A stretch of 64,000 nucleotides of DNA, from NCBI GenBank assembly GCA_949316235.1, contig OX438743.1, forward strand, positions 22,565,771 to 22,629,770, in the 5' to 3' direction. This DNA is from Oegoconia quadripuncta. Lineage: Eukaryota > Arthropoda > Insecta > Lepidoptera > Autostichidae. Shown here one piece after another: positions 1 to 12,790 of this stretch. Position 1 is the first letter of the stretch, and the number at the start of each line of letters is the position of its first letter. The notes beneath the pieces are model-generated. The model was not told the DNA's origin and searched no databases. It worked only from the letters and a program-made list of their open reading frames with translations. Position numbers and translations under genes: made by a program.

Positions 1-139
1 GCCCCCCACTCCGCCGGGTTGAACTCCGGAGGGTTCGACTCGCATTCTGGCACTAAGCATCTGAAATTGGCGTAAAAAGTCAAGTTAGTACATACAAAGA
101 TTGCTGCAGCTAGAACAAAGGCGGACCTTATTTTACAAT

Positions 140-420
140 AATCATCATTAACCTTAACGTCCCCACTATTGGGGCACAGCCTCCTCTCACTGGGAGAGGG
201 TATGGACTATAATCCACCACGCGGGCCCAGTGCGGATTGATGGATTTGTGTCGTAGTAGTGACGACCTGACAGTCATTGTTTTTAAGCCTTAGCTTGACG
301 AGAAAACCACCGGGACTGACTATTTAACGTGCCCTCTGAAGCAAGGAATCACTCGTAAAGTTCCCCTAGTGGTCACTCTTACAAGTCTTAACCGCGCCGG
401 AGATTGCTTGACTTCGCTAA
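140..420 (+). repeat. Interspersed repeat D copy
   Basis: The head resembles CGTCCCCACTATTGGGGCAC and is followed by the GGGAGAGGGTATGGACTATAAT block that recurs near 32815 and 61345. No protein is encoded. Confidence 0.6.
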
Positions 421-536
421 TCGAAAACTTTTTAACATTTTAAAACAATCATCATCATCTTATTTAAGAGCCCTGCTCTTGTCTGTGGAGTTTTTTTCTA
501 TATCTCTCTGCTCTCCGCCTTCCTCTTGACCTCCTG

Positions 537-761
537 CTACGACATGACGTTCAACTTCTCTTTTGTCTGCTGTATGTAGCTTATTCTCGGTCTTCCTCTT
601 TTTCTTTTCCCTTCTATTATGGTTTTGATGAAATCGTCGGGTCGTGTAAGGTGTCCCAGCATTTTCCCTCTTCTATTCTCAATTACTCCCAACAATTCCC
701 AAACTCCAAACTCCCAAAAAACCAGCGACCTTTTGGTACAGCAGTCAGAGTTTCTAACCAC
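537..761 (-). pseudogene. LINE-D endonuclease-reverse transcriptase C-terminus relic
   Basis: A minus-strand fragment reads ENRRGKMLGHL...IIEGKRKRGRPR, the C-terminal wording of lepidopteran endonuclease-reverse transcriptases. It is only a fragment, with no catalytic domain left. Related fragments are at about 1210, 11547, 25225 and 36105. Confidence 0.65.
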
Positions 762-835
762 TTCACCAGGTCGTTAAATCCTTACTATTTTATAAATAAA
801 ATGAGACTTTCCATCAAAAAATAATCTACAGATTT

Positions 836-990
836 TAACGGCGATTGGCTCACCCCTTGTCACGTGTGCATTTCTGTATTCGGCAAGTGATCGTGGGATC
901 TTGTTTCAAGCATTAAACTTTAATGTTAAAACGCTAATGTTTGGTATATCTCTAACCACCCCATTTGGGATAAAGGTCGTGACGTTATGT
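836..990 (-). repeat. Interspersed repeat C fragment
   Basis: Reversed partial copy of repeat C, including the GTGATCGTGGGATC-containing middle and GGGATAAAGGTCGTGACG end. Confidence 0.55.
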
Positions 991-1209
991 GCATGGTCCA
1001 TTTTAGTAGTTATATCAAATTAGTAACCGCAGGAGAAGTAGGTATGGAGGCCGTAAATTGCACCATCCTCAGCGAACAGAACTGCACAAATTGGCCAACA
1101 AAGGGACGAGCATCACGACGACGGAAGTAACATATTATATACAATACTGCTGCTCTGATTGCTCGTGATTCCCTTGAAGCTGAGACTTGGAGAGCGATAA
1201 CAAGATACA

Positions 1210-1345
1210 CAACATAAGAAATTGTAAGATCTCACAAAGAACTTTGGAATGGTCGATGCTCAGTGTTTTACTGCGAGATCGAATCAGGAATGAGGAGTAG
1301 AAGAAAGTCACCAACAAAGCCCAGCGGATTAGTAAGTAAATATGG
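1210..1345 (+). pseudogene. LINE-D relic (LRDRIRNEE segment)
   Basis: The plus strand reads SQRTLEWSMLSVLLRDRIRNEE followed by a stop, matching the post-RT segment of the same LINE group. It is decayed. Confidence 0.6.
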
Positions 1346-1489
1346 GGTTTAGCAGCAAATTGTGTGCAAAAGAAAAAAAAAACTACAACGAATAATAAAA
1401 CAAATTAAAAAAAAAAGAAAAGATAACCGAATAATAAACTTAAATTAAAAATACATACACCTATACTTATTGCGAAATATAAAGTCAAA

Positions 1490-2308
1490 GTCAAAAATGC
1501 TTTATTCTGTATGTACACGGGTACACTTAAAATAGTAAATTTTACATTTTAGCTACTAATACTTGTTCAAAATGCAATTTACCCTGAGAAGAACAAGCAA
1601 GAAACTGTAGAGGTTGATCTTTTAAAAACAGGTTTTTATGTTACAAAAGAATTTTATATTTCATTATTAATTGTGATACAGCCTGGCATGCGAACGAGCT
1701 GGTTATATCCAGGGATGATTATCATCTAAATAGTCTGATATTTTATAATATGCTTTCTTAATAAGTTTCTGTTTTATAGTATCTTTAAATTTATTGAAAG
1801 GAAGATTTTGTATATCAAGAGGAACCTTATTGAAAAAGCGTATACATAACCCTTTGAATGAATTACTGACTTTGCGGAGGCGACTTATGTGACCTGCAAG
1901 TTTATCTTTATTTCTTGTATTGACATCATGTTTATCACTACTTTTCCTAAATGATGCTATATTTTTTTTTACATAGGTATATTAGATTTTGAGAAATGTA
2001 CTGTGACGAAAAGGTTAGAATATTATACTCTTTAAATCTATCTCTAAGTGACACTGCAGGTCTCAATTGCGCGAACGGCTCGTTTTTTCCCCACAGCAAG
2101 ATACCGTAAGACATCAGGCTATGGAAATAACTAAAATATACTAATCTAGCAGTATTTACGTCCGATATTTGTCTAATTTTTTTGACTGCATATGCTGCAG
2201 AGCTGAGCTTTTTCGCCAATTTATGGATATGAGGACCCCATTGTAATTTGGCGTCCAAAGTATGCCCAAAAATACAAAGTATATCAACAGGAACCTATTG
2301 AAAAAGCA
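1490..2308 (-). mobile_element. LINE-A 3'-end copy, 5' truncated
   Basis: Minus-strand copy of the end of the 40-kb LINE: the tail near 1490, the conserved GTTTCTTGCTTGTTC block, and the last coding region (1947-2258) with indels. A duplicated 30-bp piece of the same element (2277-2308) adjoins it. Confidence 0.8.
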
Positions 2309-2310
2309 AA

Positions 2311-2570
2311 GGGTGAATTTAAATTCGTGTAATTCCCATTAACTGGTGACGCTACTCCTGATTACCATCAACTTTCCCCAAGGCACCATAGTCGAATTCG
2401 ATCAAAAAATTTTCGGTAACTCATATAAAGTAAACCATACTGGAACTTCCTTTAGTATGGAAGTCCAATAATTTTGGGCTGGTGACTATACTCCTGAACC
2501 TTAACCTAATTCTTCCGAAAAATGTAGGGCTTCCATACTACGTGGTTTCAGAATTCAATTTCACCCTGTA
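2311..2570. mobile_element. MITE-4 copy (GGGTGAATTT...TTCACCCTGTATA)
   Basis: Both ends are inverted versions of each other, with GAATTCGTGTAATTCCCATTAACTGG inside the left end. Related copies are at 7886 (half) and 62705. It is non-coding. Confidence 0.65.
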
Positions 2571-2612
2571 TACATGCAACCTTTCTCCTAGTCTAATCTA
2601 AAATTAATTAAC

Positions 2613-2950
2613 CGCCTCCGTGGCTCAATGTAAACAACATTGGGTTTACGATTCGGAGGTCGCGGGTTCGATCCCCAGCGGGGTACATGTTTTAAGTACT
2701 CGGTTTGGTTGGTGGTAGGGCATTTTAAATGTTCGCCTGGCTAGCTACCACCATCTTATCTAATTCTGCCGCCAAGCAGCAATGTTAATAGCATTGTTGT
2801 GTTCCGGTTGTCAGAGATAAGATAGCCAGTCTCCCAAAATGTGTTGGGGTTTCCGGGTCAGTACGCTTCCACCGTAGACCTCATCTTCACTTAACATCAG
2901 GTGTGATTGAGGTCAAGTACCAATCCGTTGTGCATAAAAAAAAATATATA
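2613..2950 (+). mobile_element. SINE-1 copy (tRNA-derived)
   Basis: The head GCCTCCGTGGCTCAATGT (A box) and GGTTCGATCCC (B box) are tRNA-like. The body contains CCGCCAAGCAGCAATGTTAATAGC-like sequence and the element ends GTGCATAAAAA with a poly(A) tail. Six copies or fragments occur in the window. Confidence 0.85.
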
Positions 2951-3514
2951 TAAAAAAATCACACTCAAATCGAACCCGTTGAGATACATCCGGACAAACA
3001 CTGAAGACACTCAGCGCTATCAAACACGTAACACTCGCCGTTAACTGTCGGGGGTTAAAAGATCAGAACGGACAAAATTATTAAAATTAGTGGCCAACTA
3101 ATACTGAATTACGTTACTCAAATTCCGATTGTGTAGCTTATCTTAAGTTCACCTTGACTGTCAACTATCCAGTTCATCGTTTCTCAACCTGGGGGTCATC
3201 AGATATAAGAGGGGTCAGAAGCTGTCCAAAAATAACACCTGTTTACAAAAATACATTCTTCATCACTTTGGTTATGTAAAATTTTGATAATAACTATTAG
3301 GAGTCACTTGGTTTTTACCCGCCAAATCCAAAAAGGAGGGTAATGTTTTCGAGATATTTTTATATAGATATGTATACCGGTGTGCGAAGTACGAGTTTTG
3401 TCTCGTTATTAACTTTACCATCGCGTTCGCGTTTACGCAAAAAGTCCCTATGAAAAAATTCGTTTTGCGAACTATCCGCTGGAGGCGCTGCACATTTCTC
3501 CATACAAATCAAAA

Positions 3515-3745
3515 TCTAAAACAAAAAATGCTTTATTTTGTAGGTACACAGGGTATACTTAAAATAGTCAGATTTTACATTTTTAAAGCTACTGCTTGTT
3601 CAAAAGGCAATTTTCCCCTGAGAAGAACAAGCCAGAAACTCGAGCGGTCGCTCTTAAAAAAAAAAGGTTTTTATATTACAAAATTATTAATTATTATTTT
3701 ATGTTATAATAATTGTGAAATAGCCTGGTTATGCGAACGGGCTGG
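3515..3745 (-). mobile_element. LINE-A 3'-end fragment
   Basis: Minus-strand tail of LINE-A: GCTTTATTTTGTAGG, the CCCCTGAGAAGAACAAG block and the GGTTATGCGAACGGGCTGG segment. Confidence 0.75.
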
Positions 3746-4186
3746 TCAAATCGTCACGTAAACGTGAACGCGGTAGTAAAGTTAAGTCAAAACAAAACTC
3801 ACACTCCGCCCTCGGATGAGTTTTTTTACAATGAGGAAAAAATAAGGCATATTAGGTATCTAAGTGAAATAGAAGGTATTGGCATAGGTAGTTTAATTTT
3901 GTTTTTCAAAAACGCCCGCTGCGGCCGGAGGTTCATATGCGACTGCCGTGAGTTGTAGGGTTCCTATCATTCTAAATTTATTTATAAGAATAAGAAACGT
4001 TTATTTGACCCATTTAGCGACACACATATTATTATACATGTATAACGGTGAATAGCAAATTGACATAATGGAATTGGGACCGAGACAAAAGTAGGTACAC
4101 AAAACAGTTTCATATAAGGATGAGTGAGTACTCCTATCTCATAGCACAGTTTACCTAGGTACCTAAGTAAAGTTTCAGTAATATAT

Positions 4187-4850
4187 TTTTTTTTTTATAT
4201 GAGAGGGCGGCAAACGAGCCTGCGGGTCACCTGATGGAAAGCAATCACCGCCGCCCATGGACACCCGCAACACCAAAAGGGTCACAGATGCGTTGCCGGC
4301 CTTTGAGGAAGGTGTAGGCTCGTTTCTTGAAGGTTCCAATGTCGTACTCGTTCGGGAATACCGCTGCCGGAAGTCCGTTCCACAGGGTGGTCGTACGTGG
4401 TAAGAAGTTTCTTGAGAAACGTACAGTGGTAGACTTCCACTCATCCAGGTGATGTGGATGGAAATTTAATTTTCTCCGAGAAGTGTATCGGTTAAATTGA
4501 GCAGCGGGTATTAGCTCAAACAGTTCTTCAGAACACTCCCCATGAAATATGCGATAGAGAATGCAGAGGGACGCGACGTCTCTTCGCAACGCCAGGGGAT
4601 CCAGTCGGTCAGTGGGACTCTCTTGGCCGACAATTCGGACTGCGCGACGTTGAACGCGGTCAAAAGGAAGAAGCTGGTACTGAGGTGCCCCAGCCCATAG
4701 GTGAGAACAATACTCCACGTGCGGCCGAACTTGCGCCTTATAAAGTTGGAGGCGATGAGCCGGCGTGAAGTAACGAGCCGCTCTACTGAGGACACCTAAC
4801 TTTTTGGAGGCCAAGTATTTAAAAATTAATTTTCGGTGTCGCAAAGTGGT
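4187..4850 (-). mobile_element. LINE-B 3' end with reverse transcriptase C-terminus
   Basis: The minus strand is open over 4245-4844 and reads [31 protein letters not shown] and [14 protein letters not shown], the C-terminal part of a LINE ORF2, followed by a short 3' UTR and a poly(A) tail (T run near 4188). The catalytic core is absent (5' truncation). Matching 3' ends lie at 5140, 12085 and 27760. Confidence 0.8.
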
Positions 4851-5139
4851 GTCAAAGAAGGTCTCCTACTCAGCATAAGTTGCAGTCTAGAAATTAGACT
4901 ACAACGCTGAATTTGAAACTCATATCTTCTCGAAGCATTCTTTATGTATTTTATTTAATGATGTAATTACGTGGAATAGGCTGCAAAGGCGACCGTTAAA
5001 TGACAAAATTAAAGCTTTAATCCATGATGGTAATAAATAAAAACTATTATACAATTAACGAATTTTTCAATGTTAAAGACAAAGATACATACAGAATGGT
5101 AGCGGTATTTAAAGAGTTAGTACCCCAGGAGGGTACCAG

Positions 5140-5340
5140 CACTATTAGTGCTGGAGAATCCCTCATCGCTCAGGCTGCCCTACTTATTCTGGGGTGGACA
5201 CCTTCCTCAAAGGCCGGCAACGCATCTGTGACCCTTTTGGTGTTGCGGGTGTCCATGGGCGGCGGTGATTGCTTTCCATCAGGTGACCCGCATGCTCGTT
5301 TGCCGCCCTCTCATATAAAAAAAAAAAAAAAAAAAAAAAA
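5140..5340 (+). mobile_element. LINE-B 3'-end copy
   Basis: Plus-strand tail from CACCTTCCTCAAAGGCCGGC to CTCATATAAAAA with a long A run (about 5318-5340). Confidence 0.75.
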
Positions 5341-5630
5341 CATATATACTAAATTCAAATAATAATAAAAATTACATAAACTTAATATAATAAATGAATA
5401 TAATATATAATAATTACCTATTATTGCTAAACAAAATAAAAATATACCAAAATAAATAAAAAAGTAGGTATATAAACATAAATACAAACAATAAAACCTA
5501 AGTAAAAAAAAAATGTAAATACATAATAAGCCTAACATTGTCACGTACTTTACAGTGCTCTCTCAAATTGCTTGTGCCCTAACAGGGTGTCGCATGATAC
5601 TGCTTAATGTACCTAACAACTGTATGTATA

Positions 5631-6697
5631 CAGGGCGTCCCAAAGTTATGGGACATGAAGGGGAAGTACCTTAAATATCGTAGATAGTGAATTTTGCTCA
5701 AAGAAGACTTTATGTTATTTTTAAAAGTTAGTAATTCTGCATTCATAGATTTTCTAAAAATTATTTGCTTCGGCTGGGAATCGAACCGACTCAAATGTGA
5801 AAAAAAAACACCCTACTTTTATGATGCCAATCGAAAGAATAGCTAAAAAATAATAACTCTGCCTAAGTAACATAGTATTTTAAAAGAAAGGAACAACGTG
5901 AAATTAATCATTTTAATCAAATAAAAAACATACATGAAACTGCCGTAGTCAATTAAGTAGGTATTTTTTTGTAAATTAATTAATTAAATGCTCAAAATGT
6001 GATCCCTCTTGTCTTACGCAAATCGCCAATCTTTTAATGAGCCCGCTGCCTGTTGATTTTCTAATCATTTTATGGTGAACACTCGATGTGATATGGCACA
6101 ATTAAAAATATCACTTCTTTTTAAAATATCTTAAAAAGTATGCATTCAAACAAACGCTGTCATAAACTGTTCCATTTTCAAATTATAAATTATTTATTTT
6201 TGTTTTTAATTTGCCTTCTGTCTAGCTTACAGAGGACGTATTGAAATACAAGTTTTATCATTTCATCTACACGTGCACTTATAATAAGGAAAACTATGTT
6301 AGTACCTATTTTATGAAGTGGGTACTTATTTACGAATAATCAATGCTATCTTTGGAATGATAATATCGCTACTTTTCGAACGTCGTCGGCAATAAATAAC
6401 TTTCTTGAAATTTGACTCAATCATTTTATGTTGTTCCTTTCTTTTAAAATACTATGTTACTTAGGCAGAGTTATTATTTTTTAGCTATTCTTTCGATTGG
6501 CATCATAAAAGTAGGGTGTTTTTTTTTTCACATTTAAGTCGGTTCGATTCCCAGCCGAAGCAAGTAATTTTTAGAAAATCTATGAATGCAGAATTACTAA
6601 CTTTTAAAAATAACATAAAGTCTTCTTTGAGCAAAATTCACTATCTACAATATTTAAGGTACTTCCCCTTCATGTCCCATAACTTTGGGACGCCCTG
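5631..6697 (-). mobile_element. MITE-1 copy A, TA-flanked, 1067 bp
   Basis: The ends CAGGGCGTCCCAAAG...CTTTGGGACGCCCTG are inverted repeats of about 265 bp, flanked by TA on both sides, as in Tc1/mariner-type insertions. The minus strand keeps a short transposase-like piece (KRLAICVRQEGSHFEH). Each TIR contains a tRNA-like TCGGTTCGATTCCCAGCC word. Confidence 0.85.
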
Positions 6698-7221
6698 TAT
6701 ATGAACCACTGTGATATGCAATAAATACAATAAATGCAATAAAGTTTGAGTTTGAGTTTATGGTTTTGTAAAAAAAAAATTACCTATGCCAATACCTTCT
6801 ATTTCACTTATCTAATATGCCCTATTTTTTCTTTATGGTTAAAAACTCATCCGGTATATCCGGCCTTAATATTTGCATCTCAAGGGACGAGGAAAGATTC
6901 ACCGCCCTAGACCTTTAGCAGGTCAGTATAAATACTGCATACTCATGGTCACGGCCGACCTGTTATTATCTGACTTGACCATAAACACGCCCTGGGCGAC
7001 GATCGCCATGTTCTGCGACCGGATCACGTGACCCGCACTTTTCCTTATAAGTAACTTCAAATACCAACGTGCCTTGATTACAGAGAGTCATTATGTTTAA
7101 TTACCTGTGAATCGTTGATAGATCCAAATGCTAAGTATAGGCAAGAAGATAATCAACCATTATTAGTAACAAAGACGGTGAAAAATCGAAATTTTGAATG
7201 GCCTATTCCCAAATACCTGAT

Positions 7222-7524
7222 GTCTCAATCACACCTGATGTTAAGTGAAGATGAGATAGAAGGTGGAAGCGTACTGACCCGGAAACTCCAACACATTTGG
7301 GGGACTGGCTATCTTATATCTGACAACCGGAACGCAACAATGCTATTAACATTGCTGCTTGGCGGCAGATTTAGATAAGATGGTGGTAGCTAGCCAGGCG
7401 GACATTTAAAATGCCCTACCACCAACCAAACCGAGTACTATAAACATGTACCCCGCTGGGGATCGAACCCGCGACCTCCGAAGCGTAAAACCAATGTTGT
7501 TTACATTGAGCTACGGAGGCGGTT
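7222..7524 (-). mobile_element. SINE-1 copy
   Basis: Reverse complement of SINE-1, with the tRNA-like head at 7455-7524 and the body to about 7222. The 87-codon plus-strand ORF across it is a by-product. Confidence 0.8.
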
Positions 7525-7885
7525 AAAAATTTTGTTATTTGGCAGCTGAGTAAACATAACAAGGTATGCAACCAACGTCTTGCTTGACACACTGTCAACA
7601 TAATTGTCGGGTGCGAATCCGATGTAGGTATCCCATTACTGAGTATGTAAGGCGATTTGTTATATTTATATAATCTGTTTAAAGATAGCGACCAATGTAT
7701 CCCGAATTGTCATGGTGCATTATAATCACGTTTATGAAAGACGAGATTGGTAGCCAGTCGGTTCGTTTACCTTCTTACCAAAAACAACAACTGATTAAAT
7801 AAAAGACGAACGAATTGTAACAATTGTGACTTTATTGAAGTTGTTTCATTACTTATCAGTTTTGTTATTTGCAAGCTTTTATGTA

Positions 7886-8030
7886 TACAGGGAGAATTTG
7901 AATTCGTGTAATCCCCTTTAACTGGTGACGTCACTCTTGATTACGAATAACATTCCCCAAAGAACGATAGTCTGATTCGATCAAAAAAATTTCCATACTG
8001 AAACCACCTTTAGTACGGAAGTCGAAGTTA
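7886..8030. mobile_element. MITE-4 left half
   Basis: Contains GAATTTGAATTCGTGTAATCC and CTGGTGACGTCACTCTTGATT as in the other MITE-4 copies. The right half is missing. Confidence 0.55.
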
Positions 8031-8373
8031 AATATAAAATAAAATACAAAACTAATATAAAATTAAAACCAAAAACGTTACATTAAGCACATTTCATATC
8101 GCGCTAATTATTCAAATTGGCCTAGTATTTTTTAATACTCGTGGCAAACTCTAAACGTTTCGTATTTGACTTTATTTCGATATCGTCAACTAATTATTCG
8201 AAAAGATAGCGCGATATATTTTTTTACATCAGCAAACCCGAAACCGAAAATGGCACGTGCAAACAGTTAATTTGTTGTAAAATGGCGCAATTGGTCCCCC
8301 CTAATTAGGTCGTCGTGCCGCCGAGTCAAAGCCACTATAAAACAGCGCAAATGCTTCCGACACAGACGTACAC

Positions 8374-8722
8374 CGCCTCCGTGGCTCAATGTAAACAACA
8401 TTGGGTTTACGATTCGGAGGTCGCGGGTTCGATCCCCAGCGGGGTACATATTTAAGTACTCGGTTTGGTTGGTGGTAGGGCATTTTAAATGTCCGCCTGG
8501 CTAGCTACCACCATCTTATCTAAATCTGCCGCCAAGCAGCAATGTTAATAGCATTGTCGTGTTCCGGTTGTCAGAGATAAGATAGCCAGTCCCCCAAATG
8601 TGTTGGGCTTTCCGGGTCAGTACGCTTCCATCTTCGACCTCATCTTCACTTAACATCAGGTGTGATTGAGGTCAAGTACCAACCCGTTATGCATAAAAAA
8701 AAAAAAAAAAAAAAAAAAACAT
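8374..8722 (+). mobile_element. SINE-1 copy
   Basis: Complete head, body and poly(A) tail (8696-8720). It is very similar to the 2613 copy. Confidence 0.85.
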
Positions 8723-8874
8723 GTGATGGAAAGTGAAGGACCTGCGGCAGGCAGGATATACCTTGTTTTGTTAGTTGTTGATAAACAGATCTTACACCTA
8801 CATGAAGCGTGCCGTAGTGTGGCGTGTGGAGCCACAAACATGGCGATAAGGTCGGAACCACAGAGTACTATTGT

Positions 8875-9569
8875 ATCCCATCAAAAACAATACTTGTCAA
8901 AAAAACCAAGTCTCGCAACTCAGTTGTTCTGCGGTAAAAAGTTGTGAGATCCATGTAATACCAAGTCGGTTGTTAATTTATTCAGTCTCTACTTAAGCGG
9001 CTTTCTGTCTTAATACGTCCAGTCTCTAAGACCACGATCGTGGTCCATAACAATTGAAAATCAATTGTGTCTGGAATCTCCGTACTCGAAGCATTAAGTT
9101 GTTACGTAATAATTAACAGCATCTTATAGTGACGCATATCAATATTAAAATTCTTTAATGTTTTATATAAATATATCGAGACTTGGCCATCGCACTAAAT
9201 AATTGAATTTACATGTGTTTACAGGCGATTGAATTTACACGTCTTTTCAGGCGATGGCCAAGTCTCAATATATTTATATAAAACATTAAAGAATTTTAAT
9301 ATTGATATGCGTCACTATAAGATGCTGTTAATTATTACGTAACAACTTAATGCTTCGAGTACGGAGATTCCAGACACAATTGATTTTCAATTGTTATGGA
9401 CCACGATCGTGGTCTTAGAGACTGGACGTATTAAGACAGAAAGCCGCTTAAGTAGAGACTGAATAAATTAACAACCGACTTGGTATTACATGGATCTCAC
9501 AACTTTTTACCGCAGAACAACTGAGTTGCGAGACTTGGTTTTTTTGACAAGTATTGTTTTTGATGGGAT
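8875..9569. repeat. Large inverted repeat: 319-bp arms, 57-bp spacer
   Basis: Arms 8875-9193 and 9251-9569 are reverse complements with at least one mismatch. The spacer holds two partial repeats of ATTGAATTTACA(T/C)GTxTTT. The arms encode no protein. It could be a foldback transposon, a source of hairpin RNA, or a sequencing/assembly foldback. Confidence 0.9.
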
Positions 9570-9689
9570 CTCATTTCTTTTTGTATTTTGTAGACAGTTC
9601 TACTTTTTTCCTTTTCGGTACCTTCTACTTATTGTATATATGTATATCTACCAGCAACGAATTTTCTTAAAGCCCTCTCTCTGACTTAT

Positions 9690-10340
9690 GAACTTTTCTT
9701 ATTTTTGTAGGTAGCCTTCCGTTTTCTCTTTTCCGGTACTACTTCTTGAGCTTCAGCTACAGTTTTTCTAAGAGCCCACTCCCTGTCTCTATGGGTTTTT
9801 CTGGGAGGCTTTGATGTTACAATTTTTGCCGTAAAATAATAAAACATCGTTACGAATAAAGCCAATATTGAAAAATTTAATTAACTGAAGACTTGGCTGT
9901 ATGGGCTTAATTTTCTTTGCTGTCTTTTCTAGATTTTTTAGTTTTTCCTTGATTCATACACCAAACACTACTTATATTCCAAATTTGAAGCTTCTAGGTC
10001 TGCTAGAAGTGCCTTAGAATTTTGATGATCGGTGAGTCAGTGAGTGACAAAATTAAGAAATTTGACCCGTTATAATTCTTATAAATACTGGTTCAAATTG
10101 AATGAAATTTTAAATATACGTGTCTTTACAATGCCTGCATAGTTACTGAAAATTTCAGTCTTCTATTTTTATCCACAACGAAGTTACAGGGGGTCGAAAA
10201 TGGTCTGAATTGCTTCGAGAAAAGGATGGTACGGCCGTGACGCTTTTTTGCTCGACTTGGTGGGGGCACGGCCGTGCCCCCAGATATACGTCGGAACGTC
10301 TAATATTTTTTTTTATTATACGAAAGGCTACGAGCAATTA
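9690..10340. other. AT-rich gene-free stretch with a palindrome
   Basis: No gene seen. Wording such as GGTGAGTCAGTGAGTGAC suggests an old repeat. A perfect 22-bp palindrome lies at 10261-10282. Confidence 0.5.
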
Positions 10341-11545
10341 CTTTTAGCACCGCATGTCATTCCATACAAACTTTCAAATTAAAACTAACAAATCGTTTAT
10401 CCAGTCCCAAACTAGTTTCGTCAAATCAAACTTTATACCATAGAGGAATAACATGTTTATACCCTTAAATAGGCTAGGTATATCTATAAAAAGTTAGCGG
10501 AGAACGTTTTTAGCCGACTTCTTAATTCGTGATGATGAAATTAACGAGGAATTGAGAGAACTCCTCAAATATTATGGGCTTATATATACCGATTTAGGCA
10601 TTTTCAATACTAAGTTAAACATTTGTATTCAGAAACTATAATTAACGGTGGTTAAAAATAGGAAGAGGTGCGCAATTTAACTTTAGTTTTTCAATGTTTG
10701 TTACGCGATATGTTCGTCAGTCGCTGACCGATTTTGATGATTATTTTTTGTTTGATAGGGTTCACCGCAAGTGTTCCAATATAATGGTTTGGTTAAGATC
10801 TGATGATGCACTTCGGAAATAGAGTAAGGAAACTTACAGCACCGGTAGCGTGACCACACGCATCTGTCAAAATGCAGCTGTTGTCGCTCATTTTGACAGA
10901 TGACTGCGATGAACTATATCGCTAGTAATCAGGCTACTACTGTTGAAGTAGTTTGTTTTGCCAACTTTGGCTTAAATTATAGTAGGTATATCTATTAAAC
11001 ATTTTCGATGGGATTTTTACCCAACAACCCCAGAAAGGAGGGTACTGTTTTTCAAATGCGTAAGCCCACCGTTAGAAAGAAGGCGTCGCGGTTGACCGAA
11101 AAGGAGATGGCGGGATGAGTTGGATAAGTTCCTAACCAACTGGTCGGAGGAGGCCTGGGATAGAGAGCCGTGGAGAGAGAGGAAGGAGGCCTTGGCCCAG
11201 CAATGAAATGAAATGAAATGAAATGAAACAGGGACAATATGGGCCCCTAATAATAATAATAATGTAGATTTCTATGTTAGCCTATACGGCTAGATCGATT
11301 TTGAAGTCCAAGGTGTCGTTAGATTCGTCTTGATCCCCAGAGTGTCATAGGATACGTTTTATGGTATAAAATCCAACATGGCGCCCGCAAAATACGAAAC
11401 ATGCTGTCGGGCTTTTTGGTGTTTAAATACTTGAATAGTTATTACTACCTATTCTTACCCCATCTACCTTAAGGATTCCTTTTCTTTCCATTAAACTCCA
11501 GAACCTAATAAGAAACTCCGTAACAGCACATAATATTTTTCTCTG
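10341..11545. other. Gene-free stretch with a GAAAT microsatellite
   Basis: Nothing coding is convincing. A GAAAT tandem run is near 11203-11228 and a short TAA run near 11250. Confidence 0.5.
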
Positions 11546-11546
11546 T

Positions 11547-11849
11547 GTGAGGTTTACCAAGAGAACAAATGAAGAGGTGTTAATGATGGTAAAGGAGAAG
11601 AGATACCTGTTAGCCACAGTTGAGAACCGAAGAGGAAAGATGATAGGTCACTTGATACGACACGATATGTTTTTGAAGAACATAATTGAGGGAAAGATTG
11701 AAGGAAAGAGAGGAAGGGGAAGACCTAGGCGTAATTACTTTGACCAAGTGAAAGAAAAGGTGAATGTCGTGTCGTACCAAGAGGATAAAACGAGGGCGGA
11801 AAGCAGAGAGACATGGTCGTTACTCCACCGACAAGAGCATAGCTCTTAA
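11547..11849 (+). pseudogene. LINE-D C-terminal relic
   Basis: An open stretch reads VENRRGKMIGHLIRHD, GKRGRGRPRRNYF and SYQEDKTRAESRETW, the C-terminal end of a lepidopteran endonuclease-reverse transcriptase. Only the end remains. Confidence 0.7.
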
Positions 11850-12084
11850 ATTGAAGAGAGGTTTACCAAAACAAAATGGCTGATATAGCTCCATAACTAA
11901 CGGTACACCACATTTCTTGCGATCTAATCATCGCGCATGTGACATTAACAATGGTGTTTACATATTCCCGTCTTATATTCAATAAATAAGTTTTGCTATA
12001 TATTAATAGCAAATAGAAAAATGAGGAGTATGTAGATATGAGCAGGTCGAAACTATTGTTTTATAATCAAGGTATTCCACGAGA

Positions 12085-12190
12085 TTTTTTTTTTATATGA
12101 GAGGGCGGCAACGAGAATGCTGGTCACCTGATGGAAAGCAATCACCGCCGCCCATGGATACCCGCAACACCAAAAAGGTCACAGGTCGCA
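12085..12190 (-). mobile_element. LINE-B 3'-end fragment
   Basis: The T run followed by ATATGAGAGGGCGGCAACGAG marks the reversed LINE-B tail. Confidence 0.7.
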
Positions 12191-12589
12191 CGAGATGCAA
12201 CAAGTACACAAGTACAACGGCACACAAACTAGAATAAAACATAGTTATAAGAAATTTTTATTATATTCATGTATTCTTTTTTCTACTGAATAGTCGTGGA
12301 AATCTATAAAGGCTTTTGTATTGTAAAAATACTCTGAAATATGTAAGCAATACTTGTTAAGATTACGCTGTTGATTTCCCTAATAAAAAAAAAAAAAAGT
12401 AACTTTTTGATCAAATCAAAGCGCTCGGAAGTGTCGCCAGTCGAATTTTCATATACGATTTTTTTTTTTTTTTTTTTTAAACTGTTTTCGCGTTTGACTA
12501 CAATCGTTTGTATTATTCTGATGATTATTTGTTATTAGTTTTACCCCTAGATAGATTATTGTATTGTTATGTTCTCTACTCTCACCCTC

Positions 12590-12790
12590 ATATACGAGGG
12601 AAGACCCTGTAGAAGAATCCCTGTAGTGGGATGTTTACAGGCTGACGATGATGATGATTTCTAACTTGATTTGTTACTTTCAATACAATACAATACAAAT
12701 ACACTTTATTGCACAACAGAAAAGAAAATACAGTTTCAGAAAAGTGGTAAGAATAGAATGTACAATTTGGTGACATTATCAATAAAAGCG
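12590..12790 (-). repeat. SINE-3 scrap and a polyadenylated LINE tail
   Basis: 12590-12650 resembles the end of SINE-3. 12675-12790 is the reverse of the CAATAAAGTGTATTTGTATTG tail also found at 29146. Confidence 0.5.

Noticed and set aside
3450..3958. Overlapping plus-strand ORFs
   Set aside because: They run through the reversed LINE-A tail and adjoining repeat sequence.
8267..8483. Two minus-strand ORFs
   Set aside because: They fall in the SINE-1 head and arise from its tRNA-like sequence.
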